From NCBI GenBank assembly GCA_902729315.2, contig LR746269.1:711001-775000 (forward strand): a stretch of DNA of 64,000 nt, read 5' to 3'. The notes beneath the pieces were generated by a model. That model made no database searches. It saw only the letters and a list, made by a program, of their open reading frames with translations, and was not told where the DNA came from. Numbering within the stretch: the first letter of the stretch is position 1; each line of letters begins with the position of its first letter. This DNA comes from Spirodela intermedia. Its lineage: Eukaryota; Streptophyta; Magnoliopsida; Alismatales; Araceae. Made by a program: the position numbers and the translations under genes. This document shows positions 1 through 12,830 of this stretch, one piece after another.

Positions 1-872
1 CTAGGAAATGAAAAGGAAATATATTTAAAATTCACGAAAAAAAAGAGGAAATAAGGGTGCGGACGACAGGATGACGTCAGCGCCCGGCGAACGCGAATCG
101 GGCGGAAACAGAGTTCCGCCCGGCGATTCTTACGTAAGCGATTACATACGATTTAATTAATCAAATTAAGATCTGTAAAAGCCAGAAGAATCGTAATTGA
201 ACGAAGTATAGTTTGGTTAATTAAAATCACACAAAGTATCACTAAATAAAGCGTAAATTAAATTGAAAGTAGGAAACCAAAGTTCCGGCGTCGCGACGGC
301 GATGCGTCGGCGATGCACGGAATCCTGAGCGTTCGGGAGGATCGTCGTGCAGTGTCCACGGCCTCAAAGGCTCTCCTTGGACAAAGACGACGTGGGCAAT
401 CTCTAGATCTTCTCGCGAAGTCTAGAGATCAATGAAGTGGGTCGTCGAGTCGTCTCCGGCGGCTGTCACCCGGCGGAGCGGAAAAACGGCGACTTTGCGG
501 TTCTCCGGCGGCTGTCACCCGACGGAGAGGAGCTGGATGGAGGTGGGGCGCGTGTCAGGGAGCTTCATCCTTAGGTCCGCGCAGCAAGGGGAGGCTCTTC
601 ATCGCATCTGGTACGCTCTCAGGAGGTGGCGACTCGTCTCCCGGCGGGTCCCCCCATTTTGCAATATTTTTATTTTTATTTCTTGTTCTTCATTTATCTC
701 AAAACTAAGACTGTAAAAATCGTATAAAATCACATAATTACCCAAAAATTCACGTTAATCAACTGAAAACCACTCTTCATGCTTTAACACAAATATAAGT
801 CTATTTATCATGAGTTAAGGCTAAAACTATATTATTTACTAATTATTAACTCATGATAATGAAGACTTATCA
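1..872 (-). repeat. 3' LTR (partial)
   Basis: Bases 1-872 align with 8214-9085 at about 99.4 percent identity and end in the same CA. In element orientation this is the downstream LTR, directly after the polypurine tract. An open frame of 94 codons at 432-716 recurs at 8645-8929 only because the LTR is duplicated, and I do not treat it as a gene. Confidence 0.95.
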
Positions 873-885
873 CACCCCCCAACTT
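873..885 (-). other. Polypurine tract of the retrotransposon
   Basis: On the minus strand the bases just before the 3' LTR read AAGTTGGGGGGTG, a purine run that primes plus-strand DNA synthesis in LTR elements. Its position immediately next to the LTR TG end supports the call. Confidence 0.85.
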
Positions 886-2472
886 AAATCATTGCTAGTC
901 CCTTAGCAATGGAATTACAAAAATAAAAATTTACAAATCTCAAACATCATATTTCAATACAGAAAAGAAATACAATTAGAAATGATGCACCTTTAAACAC
1001 TTTGGATTCTTATATCAAGTATTTAAGAATGATGTCAAGCACTTAAATGTTTAAACACTCCTTGGAATAACAATCTAGACTTCACTTCTTTATCACTTCT
1101 TCACTCATAGATGTATTTACAAGATGTTCCAATTATCAATACTCATCCAAGAATAATATTGATCTTACATTTCCCTTTTTCTATGACTTGATTTTTGAAG
1201 TTTGCACTATATTTCTTCCTTCTTTTTTTTTTTTTATATATATAGTGGATAAGTAGCTTTTCCTGTAGACAAATTTTGACAATAAGAATGATGTCTCACA
1301 CCCTCCATGTGTACTCTTCATTTTCAGGGCTTTCACTTTATCCACTTATTTTTCAGCAAGTGTTTTTCTATGCACGATTTTCGACAATGAGAATGATGTC
1401 TCACACCCTCCATGTGTACTCTTCGTTTCTAGATTTTTCACATTGCTCTCTCTTTTTTTTTTTTCGAAATAAGTGATTTCTCCTCACAAGTCCTATAGAT
1501 CAGGGTGCAAAAATCTCCATTAAACTCAAATGATCAATCAAATTTTCACATCAAGTAAATATTATCCATCAAGATCATGAAGTGAAAATTTGTAAAATCA
1601 AATCCATGTTATCTATCATGTATCCAAGGAGTATTCCAACATTTCATGCTACTAGATCATTCTTTTGACTCAATAATAATCTTCCTAGTATCTTTTGGTA
1701 TCAATCAATCTAATTGATTTAATTTTTCATGCATGCAATATGATGTAAGGAATTTGTAAATTAGATAGTTTTGACAGTTCTGTTTTCTGTTTTCAGTTCT
1801 ATTTTAGCAGCAATAAATTTGTCAAAAATAAATCAAAACTATCTTCTTTATAGTTGTAATTTCGAATTTCAGTAATATATGTCTAGGGGATTGAAATGTG
1901 AGAAAAGGGTCTCTATAATTTCAAATTTCGGGTTGTTTTTTCATCTGCTGTTTTTAACAGTCTGTTGTTCCTGACAGAAAACCAGAAAATAGATGTTGCA
2001 GTTTTTCCGAATTCGACGATTTTTTTTTATTTTTTTAGTTGCTGTTCTAAGTTGAATAAAATGCAAACACATGTTCTTAATCGTCCTACAGCATAAATTA
2101 ATAATGAATACTTCCCCCCCGACTTAAAAATGACATTGTCCTCAATGACACAAAAAAAAAAAAAAATCGAAACAGAATATGCAGAAAATATAATTTTCAA
2201 GTAAAGCATGCAAATATGCAAAGTTAAGCATTAAAAATATTGTCATAAATGATAAAGCTCAGAAAGACATCACCTCAACCTCGTTTTTAATTTTCCACTT
2301 CATCTTACACACCTCCTCCTGCACTTCTTCGAAAAAAAACAAATACAGAAACAAGTACTGCAAAATTCTAAGAAAAACAGAGCTTAAAAAAAATCAAACA
2401 GAATGAAATAAAAACCATGGGTTGCCTCCCATGCAGCGCTGAATTTAATGTCTCCAGCTGGACTCCTTGATC
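886..2472 (-). other. Non-coding 3' interior of the retrotransposon with a 105-bp repeat
   Basis: This AT-rich segment lies between the integrase end and the polypurine tract. No env-like frame is visible. Two copies of a block containing ATGATGTCTCACACCCTCCA start near 1285 and 1390, about 105 bp apart. Athila elements often carry a third gene or a long spacer here; in this copy only spacer is recognisable. Confidence 0.6.
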
Positions 2473-4830
2473 TTACTCTTGAATTTCTTTTAATAATAAA
2501 ATTTCTTTTTCTACAAGGCGTTCATGTTCTATGTAATGTTTAAGCCGCTGTCCATTTACCTTAAAGTTATGATCACTTTTAGGATCTTTAATCATTACAG
2601 CCCCATGATCAAATGTCTCTTCCACCACATAAGGCCCTTTCCATTTTGATTTTAATTTTCCTGGGAATAATTTCAGCCTAGAATCATATAACCACACTTT
2701 TTGTCCAACATCAAATTTTTTTCTGCTAATGTATTTATCATGAAAAGTTTTAGTTTTTTCTTTATATATTCTATGATTTTCATAAGCTTCATTCCTCAAC
2801 TCCTCTAGTTCATGTAACTGAAAAATTCTATGCCCACCAGCTGATTTTTCATCCATACATAACTTTTTTATAGCCCATAATGCTTTATGCTCTATTTCCA
2901 CAGGAAGATGACATGGCTTTCCAAAAATGAGACGAAATGGGGACATACCTATGGGATTTTTATAAGCTGTTCTATAAGCCCATAATGCATCTTGTAATTT
3001 CGTGGGCCAATCTTTCCTATCTGGTCTAACTATTTTTCTCAAAATTCTCTGAATTTCCCTATTTGCTACTTCAGCTTGCCCATTTGTTTGGGGATGATAT
3101 GGAGTGGCTACTCTATGGTGTACTCCATTCTTTTTCAACAGTTCTCTGAAATTTTTATTTGTAAAATGTGTTCCTCCATCACTAATAATCACTCTAGGAC
3201 ATCCAAATCTCGAAAAAATATTTTCCTACACAAATTTCATCACGATTTTATGATCATTAGTTCTAGTAGGAATAGCTTCCACCCACTTCGACACATAATC
3301 AACAGCAAGCAAAATATATTCATATTTTTCAGCTGATGGGAAGGGACCCATGAAATCTATTCCCCATACATCAAAAATTTCGACTACTAACATGTTACTC
3401 ATGGGCATTTCATCTTTTTTACTCATGTTACTTATAGATTGGCATGAAATACATGTTCTACTAAATTCTATAGAATCTCTAATGATTGTAGGCCAATAAA
3501 AACCACACTGAAAATTTTTTGCAGCTGTTTTTCGTCCAGAGAAGTGTCCTCCACAGTTAGATGAATGGCACATGTTAATAATGCTATGGTATTCTTCTTC
3601 AGGAACACATCTCCTTAAAATTTGATCATTGCCCAAGTAATATAAATCAGGATCATGCCAAAAATAATTTCTAATCTTAGAAAAGAAATGATTTTTTCTG
3701 TTCTTATCCCACTGTTCTGGAGTTTTTCCAGAAACCAGAAAATTAACAATATGTGCATACCATGGTGATGGTTGATGTTGAGCTGCCATTAATTGTTCAT
3801 CTGGAAATGCGTCTTGTAAAGGTGCTGCATTTATTCCTGTGTCACTTAATCTAGAAAGATGGTCAGCAACAGCATTCTTGAAACCTTTTTTATCTTTTAT
3901 TTCTAAGTCAAATTCCTGCAACAATAAAATCCATCTTAATAAACGTGGCTTTGCATCTTTCTTATTTAACATATATTTTAATGCTACATGATCAGTATAA
4001 ATAATAATTTTAGCTCCCAAAATATATGATCTAAACCTTTCTAACGAAAATACTACAGCTAACAACTCTTTTTCAGTCGTGGTATAATTTAATTGAGCAT
4101 CGGATATAGTTTTACTAGCATATGAAATTACTATGGGTTTTGACTCTTTTGTTTGTCCTAGAACGGCCCCCACTGCATAATTCGATGCATCACACATTAT
4201 TTCAAAGGGAAGGGACCAATCAAGAGCTTGTAAAATGGGTGCCTCAGTAAGTAATCTTTTTATTACGGAAAAAGACTCAAAACATTTCTCATCAAAATTA
4301 AAAGGCATATCTTTAGATAATAGCATGGTGAGAGGTTTAGAAATCTTCGAAAAATCTTGAATAAATTTTCTGTAATAACCTGCATGACCCAAGAAAGATT
4401 TAATCTGTTTTACTGAATTTGGAGGTTTCATTTTAGATATAATATCAATTTTTGCTCTATCCACCTCTAAACCCCTTTTACTCACAATATGACCCAACAC
4501 AACTCCCTCTTTAACCATAAAATGTGATTTCTCCCAACTCAAAACTAATTTTTTCTCTATGCATTTCTCAAGTACATGCTGTAAATGATTTAAGCATTCA
4601 TCAAATGATTCGCCAAAAACAGAAAAATCGTCCATAAAAATTTCCATGCATTTTCCAATCATATCAGAAAAAATAGACAGCATACATCTTTGAAATGTGG
4701 CTGGAGCATTACACAGACCAAAAGGCATGCGTTTAAAAGCAAAAGTACCAAATGGACAAGTGAAAGTTGTTTTTTCTTGATCTAAAGGGTTTATATAAAT
4801 TTGATTATAACCAGAGTATCCATCCAGAAA
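2473..4830 (-). pseudogene. Retrotransposon pol: RT C-terminal half, RNase H, integrase (interrupted)
   Basis: The frame encodes the RT catalytic block with FMDDF, an RNase H domain ([25 protein letters not shown]), an integrase zinc-binding region with ordered His and Cys residues, and the DDE core: Asp in WGIDFMGP, Asp in ISDGGTHF and Glu in [13 protein letters not shown]-like module ([10 protein letters not shown]) follows near the C-terminus. An in-frame TAG at 3226-3228 splits the integrase just before its second Asp. At the upstream end a frameshift within the A/T-rich run near 4822-4845 separates this part from the RT N-terminus. The protein as read is therefore not continuous. Confidence 0.9.
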
Positions 4831-5678
4831 ACAAAAAAAGTTTTTCCAGCTAATTTTTCTAGAATTTGATCAGTAAATGGTAGGGGAAAATGATCTTTTC
4901 TAGTAACTGAATTTAATTTTCTATAATCAATGCAAACTCTCCAACCGGTAGTTAGTCTTGTTTGTATTTCATCCCTATTTTCGTTTTTTATAACCGTAAT
5001 CCCTGATTTTTTTGGCACTACTTGTGTAGGACTAACCCATTTGCTATCTAAAATAGGATAAATAATATCAGCAGCCAGCCACTTTAAAATTTCCTTTTTT
5101 ACAATTTCCATCATGTTAGGATTTAATCTTCGTTGTGGTTCCCTACTAGTTCTAGCCCCCTCCTCTAAATATATACTATGCATGCATACACTCATATCAA
5201 TGCCCCTTAGATCGTCCATTTTCCAGCCCATAGCTTTCTTATTTTTTCGAAGTACATCTAATAATTCTTCTTCCTGTTCATCACTCAAATCAGCTGCAAT
5301 AATAACAGGAAATGAATTATTTTCCTCCAAAAACATATATTTTAAACTAGAGGGAAGAGGTTTCAACTCTAAATTCAGATGATCTTCCTCTTTCTTTTCT
5401 TCTAAATTTATATTCTCTATTTCCTCTAATTCTTTCAGCACACAGTCATCAATAACATCTGGATCATCAAAATCATCTAGAAGATCTATGGTATGACAAT
5501 CATATACTTGGGATTTCTTAATATCATTTGATATCTTAAAAATTTTAATTTCTACTGATTGATCTCCACATGAAATTTTCGCAATACCTGTGGGAAAATC
5601 AATATTCATCTTTGCTGTATGCAAAAATGGTCTCCCTAAGATGATTGGTGTATCATAAAACTGTCCATTAAAATCCAT
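4791..5678 (-). pseudogene. Retrotransposon pol: protease end and RT N-terminal half
   Basis: The frame begins in a conserved block after the protease (PIILGRPFL), passes through a linker rich in acidic residues, and enters reverse transcriptase ([39 protein letters not shown]). It loses frame shortly after AGKTFF. Frames on both sides continue the expected RT order, so the break is a small indel rather than a domain end. Roughly 296 codons. Confidence 0.9.
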
Positions 5679-6498
5679 TTCCAGTACTACAAAAATCAGC
5701 TGGAAATTTACACCCTTTAACTGTCACTATCACATTTTCTAAAATACCTTTAGGATGTTTTATGGATCTATCAGCAAATTGTAAGGTAACAGTAGAAGGT
5801 TTAAGATCAGAAATATTAAATTTATCACAAATACTTGCAGGTAATAAATTAATGCTAGCACCGGTGTCAAGTAATGCATTCTGAAAAATGAATCCACCAA
5901 TATCACACGAAATCAAAGGGGCACCTGTATCTCTCAATTTATATGGTAATTGATTTAATAATAATGCACTAGCATGCATAGATAATTTTTCTACTCTAGG
6001 TGCCCTTTTTGGTGTACACATTTCTTTCAAAACTCTAGCATATTCAGGAATATGTTCAATGGCAGTAAGTAAAGGAAGACTAATTTGCACATCTTGTAAA
6101 ATTTTCTTTATTTCTTCATTGTGTTCCTTTTTCTTTCTTTGTCTAGGCTCTAGAGCTTTAGGAAATGGAATGGTTGTCCTCTCTTTCGAAATTTCCTTGG
6201 TAGAATCTATAAAATCCTCTTCTACTCCTATTTGATTTTGTTTTGGGTTGTCCACGTTTTCTTTTTCTTCTAATATTTGGGGATAAGGATCAGCTAAGAT
6301 CTTACCACTCCTTAATGCATTCACTGTCCTAACATTTTCATTTCGTGGGTTTTTTCCTAGATTCATGCTACTAGACTCCCCTTGCTGAAATCCTATTGTT
6401 GGGCGGTTCCCTGGATTTTCTATGGGCTGACTAGGTAGCTGTCCCTCTTCTCTCTTATTCCCAAGAGCCTCTATAATTTGTTTCTGGTGCAGCATCAT
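5668..6498 (-). pseudogene. Retrotransposon gag-pol linker and aspartic protease
   Basis: The aspartic protease signature LLDTGASINLLP lies in the C-terminal half, after a basic linker containing NALRSGKI, typical of Athila polyproteins. The frame is the same as gag and is separated from it by one TAA at 6499-6501. It then shifts frame just after the protease near 5680-5695. Either the TAA is a disabling mutation or it is a read-through site. The second frameshift and later stop favour decay. Confidence 0.88.
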
Positions 6499-7758
6499 TT
6501 AGTTCATAGTTTGTTGCATCATTTGGCTCATTTGCTGCATCATTTCCATAGCATCAGGTTGGATTTGAGAGGACTGATTTTTCTGAAATCTATTTTCTTG
6601 TTTTGGACGAAATTCAGAGTTTGAATTGGGTCTAAGTGCTTCTGGATTTTGAATATTATTTGGGTCTCTCCATGAAAAACTATTCCTCCAATTAGGATTA
6701 TAAAAATTTGAAAAAGGTTCCCTGTTTCTATTAAAACCGTGAGCTACTTGCACTTGTTCTTGCATAGGGTGAAATGATTGATCTAAATTATAACATTGAA
6801 ATTCAGAATAATCGTTTTCACCATACATAGGACATGTACTATTCGAATTAAGTTGAGGGTTAAAAGGCTTTCTAATATTGTCAATAAGTAAATCAATTTT
6901 TTCTAATATTTGATTAATCTGATTAACCTCATTTCTAAGTTTAGAATCATCATCATGATGCAATTCATAAATTCCTCTCTTCTTATCCCTGTCATATAAT
7001 TCAAAAGAGGCTTGATCTCTAGAATTTTCACTTAAATTCTCATAAAGACTGTAAATCTCATCAGGAGTTTTCTCCATAAAAGCTCCTCCACATATAGAAT
7101 CAACCATATTTCTATGTTGTTCTAATAATCTATCATAAAAAATTCTATTGAGCTGCCACTTGGGTATAGCATGATGAGGACACTTTCTAAGTAAATCTTT
7201 AAATTTTTCCCATGTCTCATGCAAAGTTTCTCCTGGTCTTTGAGAAAAACTCCATATATGTTTTCTCATATTTTGAGTTTTTCCTAAGGGATAAAATTTT
7301 CGAAGAAAGGCCTGTTCTATATCTTTCCAGCTAGTTAATTCTCTATCTAATGTGGATAGCCAATGACTAGCTTTGTCCCTAAGTGTATGAGGGAATAATT
7401 TCATCTTAATAATTTCCGGTGTAACTTGAGGGAGATTAACTAAATCACAGACCATATGAAATTTTTCCAAGTGCTGATGAGGTTCCTCTAAAGGCAATCC
7501 ATGAAAATTAGGGAGCATTTGAAAAATTCCTGGATTTATTTCGAATTTAACAGTGGGTGCTAATGGGACTCTAATATTGGATGCTCTTTGAAATGAATCA
7601 GGGATATAATGATTTTTCATGGCCATAGGATTGTTCTCAGTTTGACCTGTACTTCCTTCAGGATCCATCAAAATTAATTTTTCTTTCGGATTTTTCTTTT
7701 TGAATGAAATAATGAAAGGATTTTCTAGCCTTGGATGCAAGGATCTTCTACCATGCAT
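6499..7758 (-). pseudogene. Retrotransposon gag
   Basis: About 419 codons from the first ATG at 7758; an inner ATG at 7668 (MDPEGSTG) is also possible. The middle holds the retrotrans_gag-type region (FPHTLRDKASHWLSTL, TSWKDIEQAFLRKFYP). The C-terminus is rich in Gln and Met. I see no CCHC zinc knuckle, although one isolated Cys pair occurs near the end. It packages the element RNA into virus-like particles (family knowledge). The frame ends at TAA 6499-6501, directly followed by the protease frame. Confidence 0.88.
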
Positions 7759-7960
7759 AAAAATCAATAAATTCGAGGGAAAAAGTTAGTAACTGTTACC
7801 CTCCTTCAGGATGCTCCAGTCCTTGCCGTGCTTCTTTTCGTTCCCTTTTTTCTAATAAAAATCGGCAAAAAGAAAATAAAACAAGAGTTAAGTTTTTTTT
7901 TTTTTTTTTTTGTGTACTCTAAGAGAAAAATAGAAAAATACTAAATATTATGCAATACAT

Positions 7961-7977
7961 CCCCGGCAACGGCGCCA
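7961..7977 (-). other. Primer-binding site, tRNA-Asp type
   Basis: The minus strand reads TGGCGCCGTTGCCGGGG, complementary to the 3' end of plant tRNA-Asp. It lies 5 bp inside the 5' LTR, as expected for minus-strand DNA priming. Confidence 0.88.
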
Positions 7978-7982
7978 AAATT

Positions 7983-9085
7983 TGACGTGACTCAGTCGTT
8001 GTATATTAAATCACGCAAATCTAAAATTTATAAAACTAGAAAATACGAATTTCCGGATATTTAGAAGTATTTATAAATAAATATATCAATTATAATTCAA
8101 TAAAAGTTCCAAAAATAGCGGTAATTTCCCAGGTCGATCACAGGGATGTAATATAATATTTTGTAATTATTCAGAGTTTTTCTCAATGAATACGATTTTC
8201 TATGAATTTTATACTAGGAAATGAAAAGGAAATATATTTAAAATTCACGAAAAAAAAGAGGAAATAAGGGTGCGGATGACAGGATGACGTCAGCGCCCGG
8301 CGAACGCGAATCGGGCGGAAACAGAGTTCCGCCCGGCGATTCTTACGTAAGCGATTACAGACGATTTAATTAATCAAATTAAGATCTGTAAAAGCCGAAG
8401 AATCGTAATTGAACGAAGTATAGTTTGGTTAATTAAAATCACACAAAGTATCACTAAATAAAGCGTAAATTAAATTGAAAGCAGGAAACCAAAGTTCCGG
8501 CGTCGCGACGGCGATGCGTCGGCGATGCACCGGAATCCTGAGCGTTCGGGAGGATCGTCGTGCAGTGTCCACGGCCTCAAAGGCTCTCCTTGGACAAAGA
8601 CGACGTGGGCAATCTCTAGATCTTCTCGCGAAGTCTAGAGATCAATGAAGTGGGTCGTCGAGTCGTCTCCGGCGGCTGTCACCCGGCGGAGCGGAAAAAC
8701 GGCGACTTTGCGGTTCTCCGGCGGCTGTCACCCGACGGAGAGGAGCTGGATGGAGGTGGGGCGCGTGTCAGGGAGCTTCATCCTTAGGTCCGCGCAGCAA
8801 GGGGAGGCTCTTCATCGCATCTGGTACGCTCTCAGGAGGTGGCGACTCGTCTCCCGGCGGGTCCCCCCATTTTGCAATATTTTTATTTTTATTTCTTGTT
8901 CTTCATTTATCTCAAAACTAAGACTGTAAAAATCGTATAAAATCACATAATTACCCAAAAATTCACATTAATCAACTGAAAACCACTTTTCATGCTTTAA
9001 CACAAATATAAGTCTATTTATCATGAGTTAAGGCTAAAACTATATTATTTACTAATTATTAACTCATGATAATGAAGACTTATCA
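7983..9085 (-). repeat. 5' LTR (complete)
   Basis: 1103 bp from TG at 7983 to CA at 9085. It contains the element promoter in minus orientation (inferred from family knowledge; no TATA was assigned). Comparison with the partial left LTR gives about five substitutions and two single-base indels. Confidence 0.92.
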
Positions 9086-12000
9086 ATGTCCTTGACTCTT
9101 ATGCAAATCACAAATTAAGTTTTCTATAATAGATAATTGTCATATGAGAGTTTTATTAGAAGAAGAGACATTATGACTAATGGTGTTGTGACTTGTGTGG
9201 TCAATGATGTTACATTTGCTTCTCCCGCCATTGAATTTTGAATGATACATTCTAATGCCGTATAAAAAAATAGAGAGAAATAAGAATGTATTGAATAATT
9301 CTAGTACGGTCCTTTACAAGGATGAATAAGAATATATTTATATGGGTTACTATTATTGTTATGAAAAGTGTCATAACTTACAATTTTTAACAATAAAAAG
9401 TTTGTTGATGAGCGACAATAGTTATATGGTCAATGATTTTTTTGAAAAGTTATTGCTAAAATGTATTGCAATGTTGAGTTGTCCTTCATAAATAGAACTA
9501 GTAGATGTCCATCATAATTATATTTTAGGTTATTTATGTCCAAAATTATCTAACCCTTGCTTCCTACATCATTAAAATAATATACTTCTAAAGTTCTATC
9601 TTCATTGTAGTTAATGGTATGAAACCCCTCTATGGTTTTTGCCGAATATATTTTAATTAAGGTTAATATAAAACATCAATAAAATTTCATTTAAGTAAAA
9701 TTCAATAATTACTTTGAAATTGAGATCCATTTAATATTAGTCAATTCTAATTAATTAAATAACACAATAAATTTTTAAAAATATTTTAATTTTATATTTT
9801 TGTCGAATTAATTATCCATGTGATAGCATGTGGTTCATTGTCGATTATGTGTACATCTTGTATTATATCCTTCTATATACCACAAGATTTTTAAACATTA
9901 GAATATGGTTAGGCATGACAAAACCACCATGTTGGTCATAACATGTAGTGTTATGGGAGTAACATCAACAAAGAGATATGATGAAGAGAACTATAGAATC
10001 AAAATTAAAGAGGATTAATTTTAGATCATGTTGGTTTGAAAAAATATATATTAATGATACAAAAAGAAAAAATGTCATTATGTTAACTAATAATGAGATT
10101 TATTTTTAATATAGATCACAAAAGAGAAAAGAGATGTAACTATTATTTCAAAATCAAAAAATATAAGTTGTAGAAGCAGACAATGATGATGATGATGCAC
10201 TTTTTCTTCCATATTTTTCAAGTTTTAAAATTACATATTTAATATTAGTTATACTTAATATATTCCAATTTTATATAAAAATATATAGAAACCTAGAAAT
10301 TAGATTACTTTTCAATGAGTCTAATATATAATGTTAGATTTTTTAAGATTATTTTTGTCATCAAGTTGACAAAATAGACAAAAGGACATAATGATAATTT
10401 TACAATGCCAAATTATGATATAAAAATATTAAATGACTCTAGTGTACCAATCCTTTGTTGAGACATATGAGAAAAAAATGAAGAATAAAATTGTCCATAC
10501 TTTTAGTTTAAATAAATAAGTCAAATCACTCCATGTAAAGAGTTATCTATTATAGTAATAGTAATGAAGTCATTCTGTGAAAAAATAAATAAAATGTCAA
10601 AGTATAACTATACCCCAGACTACTAGTTTGGTGTGCACAACTATCAATTGAAATTATTATGCTAGATTGATGACAAATACTCAATACTTTCAGAATTGGA
10701 AAAAAAATATGTATGAAAGGACTAACCACATTATTCAATGCAAATCATCTAAAAAATTCACATGAAATTCATGAACATTTGCTATATTCTTGTTGTTGCA
10801 CCAAAATCACTCATTTTCTCTTGGGAAAGTGTAATGCTCATAATCAAAGAAACTTTGAATTGAGAGTTATGATTTAGTATTATTACTTACACTTGGATGA
10901 AGTTGTTAGTCATAGAAGGGGATCACTAGGATTATTACATGTACTAAAGCCCACTTAGAGCTAATAATAAAAAAGTGATATACATGCTTGGGCTGACCTA
11001 GATATAAGATTATAAGAGATGAGTTGATGTCTTAATATTCATTTGTTGCACTAACTAGAGGTTACTAAAGCTTAGTAACAAGGCTTTAAAATGATAGAAT
11101 AATTAAGGAATCTCAAACCACTATGAAATATAATTAAAGATGATACAAGTTCCAAGATGAGAGGCAATGAATACAACATAGTAAGATTTTTTGATTTATA
11201 ATGAATGAAGTGAGATTCAATATTCTTAAGTTGAATACTCCCATGAGGTTGTTGGTGACACTAACAAAAATTTATGTAAAACCTTCAACTCCAATTATAG
11301 TTATCCATTTCGAAGTTTTTCTATTTTGAAAATGTTATTTCATATGAGAATGTCCAATTTCAATCATTCAATAGATCATTTCAATCATTTTACACATAAT
11401 GGAATCACTTAAAATATTATAGTCTAAATTTTGATGACCATACTAAATATTTTATTTTAAGTTTGTGCTCATAAGATTTTAATTATAGTAATAATCCTAA
11501 GAAAAAAAATGTCATTAACTTTTTATTAACGATGAAATCCATGTAAGATTTGTGCAAGTATTTGGTTGAGTCCAAAAGAGGAAAAAACAAGAAAATGGAA
11601 AATTCTAAATAGAAAAAATTAGAATCAATAAATCAAATTAAAATCCAAACTAAATAATATTTTTTCTTGTTAAAATTAGAAACTTTAGCCTCACATGAAG
11701 GATTGTCCTAAATCATATACAAAATAAAAGATAGATGTTGTGATTCCAAGTAATGATACGATGGTTTATCTATTTTTACATAATGTAAATCACATCTATG
11801 GTTCATGGATTAAACAACTTTTCAGTGTATAATCAAAAAAAAAATTCTATGACCATGCTCTTAGTTAACAAGTTTTTACGAATATTTTTTAATAAATTAT
11901 ATGACTTAAATTATCAAGTTGTGCATAGTTGATCTTAAATGAGGTCAACCACAAACTAGGCCTTTAAAACATATTTTATTTATATAAAGGTAGATAGTGA

Positions 12001-12544
12001 AAGCTATCTAATGTTTGACAACAAGAGATCAAAATGGTGCTAGTAGAATCAAAAGGGAAAAGGCAGCAGCATTATGTGTACTTATCAGTCATAATATATA
12101 ATATATCCCTCTAAATTCTATCAATAATGATAATTTTTTGTTTAGTTACAACTTAGATTATTCAATCATAGAATAAATATCATCATAAGATATTTGAAAA
12201 CTAATGTACTGAAAAACTAAAACAATAGCTTCACAAAAAATGAGGCCATTAAGGAAATAATTAAAACTAGGCTGGTGTGTTGAATGTTTGAAAATCACAC
12301 AAGTTTGTCATTATATATGTGAGCTAAAATTGTGAATTAACATTGTTTTAGTCAACATAACTCTATATAGTGACTTGGATGGAAAAAGTAAAGAAGTAAA
12401 ATAATTTACATTTTTCTTTATTTATGAAAACATTCAATCATATTCCTTACTCCCATCTTGACAAAAATTAGTATTTCTTGGGTACATTAATGATCAATAG
12501 TCAACATATTTTTTACTCATGTGTCTATGGGTAAAATATAATTT
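9086..12544. other. AT-rich intergenic DNA, no gene seen
   Basis: Open frames here are short, AT-rich and matchless in both strands. No terminal repeats, transposase motifs or RNA genes were recognised. It is most likely decayed transposon-derived DNA, but that is inference. Confidence 0.5.
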
Positions 12545-12830
12545 TTAGATGAAGAGACTATGTTGGTTTTGAAGAGGCTGCAAGAAGAACCAAGAGGGGG
12601 AAGAATTGAGTTTTTTCAAATAATTCATAGATTTGTAGTTTTCTACCCAAATAATGGAACATAAAATTTATGTTGGTCTGGCCAACGTTGCCTAAGTATT
12701 GACATAAGGTTCCAATAAATTGAAGTGTTACAAATGGTTAACATCAAGGCTTCAACTAGCCTTCATCAGATTTCATGGCTCTAATCAACTTAAGCTTTTT
12801 CCAAAAACATAGGAAACACTTTTTATCAAT
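12545..12830 (+). repeat. Old repeat fragment, copy A
   Basis: This stretch shares ordered blocks with 14130-14400: CCAAGAGGG followed by GAATTG near the start, and a later block reading TCAACTAGC.TTCAT..GATTT, then ATC.AACT.AAG, then CC..AAAACA. Similar CCAAGAGGG...GAATTG starts occur in plant LTR sequences (recalled, not checked). The two copies are highly diverged, so this is an ancient element. Confidence 0.5.

Larger units (their letters stand above)
1..9085 (-). mobile_element. Athila-type Ty3/gypsy LTR retrotransposon, left end cut by window
   Basis: Two near-identical long terminal repeats flank a 7.1-kb interior read on the minus strand in the order primer-binding site, gag, protease, reverse transcriptase, RNase H, integrase, polypurine tract. 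The full right LTR runs from TG to CA. The left LTR is missing about 231 bases beyond the window edge. The primer site matches the 3' end of plant tRNA-Asp and the integrase shows no chromodomain. Together with the gag-protease style, this points to the Athila branch of the non-chromoviral Ty3/gypsy group (family knowledge). I count about five substitutions and two 1-bp indels over 872 aligned LTR bases, which indicates a recent insertion. The target-site duplication cannot be checked because the left flank is absent; the right flank begins atgtc. Confidence 0.95.

Noticed and set aside
432-716. 94-codon open frame in the LTR, repeated at 8645-8929
   Set aside because: It occurs twice only because the LTR is duplicated, contains an internal GGCGGCTGTCACCCG repeat and has no known protein features.
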